DNA from: Pleurotus djamor
Taxonomy: Eukaryota > Basidiomycota > Agaricomycetes > Agaricales > Pleurotaceae
Assembly: GCA_029747585.1 (NCBI GenBank)
Contig: JAPEVF010001396.1
Span: forward strand, 1-10,254
DNA length: 10,254 nucleotides
Direction: 5' to 3'
In this document: piece by piece, positions 7,827 to 10,254 of the stretch
Position numbering within the stretch: the first letter of the stretch is position 1
How the letters are laid out: every line of letters begins with the position of its first letter
Program-made: the position numbers and the translations under genes
Notes under the pieces: generated by a model
Seen by the model: only the letters and a program-made list of their open reading frames with translations
Databases searched by the model: none
What the model was told of the DNA's origin: nothing

Positions 7827-9558
7827 TCAAGGTGGAATACGAATGGTGATGTTTTCAACCACATATTCCGAATCTGCATAACCCAGCATTTTTGGTAGGT
7901 AGGAACTGGGGGGAATAGGTGATCGAGAATATCCTGAGTGGCATGCGACTCACCTGTTGAGACCTTTGACCCTTGATATTTGCTCCGAGTTATAGTTCGC
8001 CAAACCTCGACCTACTTCTACGACGTCACCAGCGTTGTTCTCAGATTCGGTCTTTGGAACAAGGATCAGATCATCCTCTACGGAACTTAAAGGAGGAGCC
8101 TCTGACGAGTCAGTGTGTGTTGGCGTGCTGGGGCGCGTAGCTTGAAGAGCACGACTATACGCTGACTTATCAGGGGTTTCCTGGGTGGCACCTTCAACAG
8201 GCTTGCGAATGACTATTTTTACGGCTTGACCAGAGGCAAATGCGCCGATGACTTCGACCACTCCAGCTGCTAACAGCCGACCACCCGACTCCTTGCGGGA
8301 GAGAACGTGGTGAGCACCGCTATCAATGACAACGCTTCCGGCGGGGTTCAGTGTATGTCTCGTCCAAGCTTTGAGATCTCGCATTGGCGAAGTCGACGGT
8401 GTGAAGACGGTGTGTATCGGACGAACGGGGGTTGATGTACCACTGAGACCTTGGTTGGTGTTGGAAGCAGCTTCCAGTAGGTTGGGCGAGTCTATGGCCC
8501 TCACGGCATTGTGGTATTCTATGATCTTCAAGACGTTTTCAGGCTTCTTGCTGGATGTGATGATGGTCGTGACACCAGCCGCCGTGGCGATCTCGGCTGC
8601 GATGATCTTGGTCTCCATCCCACCCGTTCCAAGACTGGAACCCAGTGTTGTAGTGCTGACTGACCGCGACTTTTCAGCGTGGCTGACCAGGTCGACACTT
8701 CTAAAAGACGGCACCAACCTGTATTCCGGATATCTAGGATGGAATCAACGACCTCTATCTGTCGGGCATCGGGGTCTTTTCGAGGATTCGAAGTGTACAG
8801 ACCGTCCACGTCGGTCAACAGGAAAAGATAGTCCGCATGAATCATCGACGATGTGATAGCAGAGAGTGTGTCATTGTCGCCGAATTTGATTTCCTTGGGT
8901 AATGGTCATGAAGGCGAACAAAGAACAGCGGGAAGATTCACGTACGCTGACGGATACGGTGTCATTTTCATTGACTATGGGTACGACTCCCATCGAAAGG
9001 AGTTCATTGAATGTGTTGACTGCATTAAGATATCTTGTTCTCTGAAACGCGTAAATATATACTTGGAACTTACAGTCATGACAATTCAAAGGCGCACATC
9101 AGATATATCGCCACGCGTTAGGAGAACCTGGGCGATTGGTTGCTCCAACTGGCCGAAGAGGTTATCCCATAGCGCTATCAAACGTCCTTGGCCTATAGCT
9201 GCGAGTGCCTAGTGAGTTTTACTGCTCAACCAAAAGCATCGTGATAACCATACGCGAAGAGACAGACCTGCTTTCCCGAAAGGCTTTTCGGGCGCGATGG
9301 TAAATCCATACGCTTCAAGCCAACACCGATAGCTCCCGAGCTAACGAGTACAACCTTGTGACCTTGCTTTCGCAGAGAAACGACAGTTTCCACCACCGCA
9401 GAGAGGGTCGATAAGAGAGGCTGATGAGTAGTTTCATGAACGATCGAAGAGGTTCCTAGGCGTGATAAGGGCATAACTTTAAGTCATGTCTCATTATCAA
9501 GCTCACCAAGCTTTATAACAACGGTGCATGGGACACTGGCTCGAGAACGGGGGGCCAT
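7827..9558 (-). CDS. PRO1: Glutamate 5-kinase (gamma-glutamyl kinase), proline synthesis
   Basis: Phosphorylates L-glutamate with ATP to gamma-glutamyl phosphate, the first committed and usually proline-inhibited step of proline synthesis; cytosolic. Exons on minus: 9558-9507, 9455-9268, 9208-9098, 9041-8946, 8893-8719, 8659-7954, 7905-7827. All six introns (48-59 nt) are GT-AG; spliced length is 1407 nt, 468 residues. Amino acid kinase domain: VVIKLG (13-18), VSSGAIG (55-61), PIVNENDTV (138-146), FGDNDTLS (153-160), [10 protein letters not shown] (174-183), GTGGMETK (218-225). A C-terminal PUA domain starts near residue 311 ([16 protein letters not shown]) and ends with NYNSEQ…KGLN…[13 protein letters not shown] low-complexity Ser/Thr/Pro-rich insertion sits inside the PUA domain (about 361-420). 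There is no fused glutamyl-phosphate reductase domain, as in yeast. The start ATG at 9558 is in frame and places KLG at residue 16, as expected. Confidence 0.96.
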
Positions 9559-9738
9559 AGAGGGTGATGAATTGACGAATTGATTACAAGTCGATTACAA
9601 CCAGGAAACTTACTGTAAACAAGAAATCCGATGGGCGCTTAGATTTGGCGCCGTCACTCCTGGACACCCCTAAAGCAGAGGGCTGACAGTATTTCGATGT
9701 GGACTGGGTTGTTGCTTCACATCTTTCCTCCTAACACC
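9559..9738. promoter_or_regulatory. Divergent promoter region, PRO1 / secreted protein gene
   Basis: Only 180 bases (138 if the upstream ATG at 9697 is used) separate the two start codons, so the promoters must overlap. The octamer GATTACAA occurs twice in direct orientation at 9582-9589 and 9593-9600, 11 bases apart start to start, about one helical turn. No clear TATA box was seen. Confidence 0.5.
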
Positions 9739-10254
9739 ATGTCGAAAACTGCTATTCTCTGCTGTCTCGCATTATCTGCTGAATCTGCTGTTATTGTCTT
9801 CAAAGGCGCGTCGGACAACACATACATCTCAGTCGGCGACCTTGGGCTATCTCTGAATGAAACAAATCAAACACTACCGACGCAGACAAATCTCAGCAGT
9901 ACGAGTGTTGCTCAGGTAGTAACAGATACCCCCATACCGACATCGTTCTCTTCGAGTGTCGCGCAAGTGATCACAAATATCCCGACAACNNCACTTCGTC
10001 CTTCCAATTACCCTCACCAGCTCCGGTGCAGAGCACCGGGGGTTCAAGCGCGTCGGGGCCGACTTCCTCTTCAAATACCCCTGAACCTACATCAAATTGG
10101 GTTGTACCCGATAACATGGAAAACTTGGTCTCCTTCAACATAACCTACTTCCCCGCAGGGATTCAGAACATGGCTATAGTCTCCGGTATCCCAGCATCGG
10201 CCAGCGCAACTGAGGCAGCAATAAAGGCAGTAGAAACGGGGAGCACGGCACCAC
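9739..10254 (+). CDS. Secreted Ser/Thr-rich protein, N-terminal part (3' end beyond window)
   Basis: I do not recognise the family. The ATG at 9739 gives a typical signal peptide (MSKTAILCCLALSAESA, cleavage likely near residue 17); an in-frame ATG at 9697 would put 14 extra residues before it and is less likely. The mature part is rich in Ser, Thr and Pro, with sequons NET, NQT and NLS, and carries two tandem 17-residue units starting TSVAQV and SSVAQV (9901-9951 and from 9952). Two ambiguous bases at 9990-9991 fall in the second unit. After them the Ser/Thr/Pro-rich sequence continues in a frame shifted by one (…SSFQLPSPAPVQS…), then WVVPDNMENLVSFNITYFPAG and an Ala-rich stretch, open to the window end. 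This looks like a cell-wall or extracellular protein, possibly O-glycosylated or GPI-anchored; the latter cannot be seen here. The 5' end could lie in an unseen upstream exon. Confidence 0.65.
9901..10002 (+). repeat. Tandem 51-base (17-residue) coding repeat, two units
   Basis: Unit 1 (9901-9951) encodes TSVAQVVTDTPIPTSFS; unit 2 starts at 9952 with SSVAQVITNIPT. The second unit has 17 residues only if the two Ns at 9990-9991 stand for no bases, which also restores the downstream frame. Codons differ between units, so the duplication is not recent. Confidence 0.6.
9990..9991. other. Ambiguous bases with frame discontinuity
   Basis: The upstream frame reads …CCG ACA AC and the downstream frame reads ACT TCG TCC. 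For continuity, one or four bases must lie between AC and ACT, but the sequence shows three (N, N, C). The true number of unknown bases is therefore probably zero or three, not two. Confidence 0.75.

Noticed and set aside
8326..8856. 176-codon plus-strand open frame
   Set aside because: It is antisense to PRO1 exons 5 and 6 and crosses the PRO1 intron at 8660-8718; all family motifs are on the minus strand.
1..10254. Transposon, phage, CRISPR or defence-system content
   Set aside because: No terminal repeats, target-site duplications, transposase or integrase motifs or spaced repeats were seen. The region is a eukaryotic gene block.

Overview
The window reads as nuclear DNA of a filamentous fungus, most likely a mushroom-forming basidiomycete (Agaricomycetes). 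The reasons are four multi-exon protein genes with many introns of about 48-70 bases, CTAAC/CTGA-like branch sites, and protein sequences of fungal type. Three ambiguous bases (3879, 9990, 9991) suggest a draft assembly. I see no rRNA, tRNA, transposon, CRISPR array or prokaryotic operon.

Layout. (1) Positions 1-1763, minus strand: a class I histone deacetylase of the HOS2/HDAC3 type, five exons, 3' end cut by the window edge. (2) Positions 2037-3093, plus: PER1/PGAP3, the GPI-anchor lipid-remodelling membrane protein, two exons, divergent from HOS2. (3) Positions 3094-4115: about 1 kb without a convincing gene. (4) Positions 4116-7722, plus: a nine-exon gene for a 1052-residue protein I cannot assign to a family. 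(5) Positions 7827-9558, minus: glutamate 5-kinase (PRO1, first step of proline synthesis), seven exons, 468 residues, convergent with gene 4. (6) Positions 9739-10254 and beyond, plus: the start of a secreted Ser/Thr-rich protein, divergent from PRO1.

The exon models were built by hand from reading frame, splice-site phase and family similarity. The spliced lengths are exact multiples of three for PER1 (1008 nt), the orphan gene (3159 nt) and PRO1 (1407 nt). Two introns need non-GT donors: a GC-AG intron in the orphan gene, and a GA-AG junction in HOS2 that is either a very rare intron, a mutation or a base error.

The genes do not form an obvious pathway. HOS2, PER1 and PRO1 are ordinary housekeeping genes in chromatin, ER lipid and amino acid metabolism. 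The orphan protein and the unusual tails and insertions are the least explained parts. I found no evidence for a new multi-gene system.
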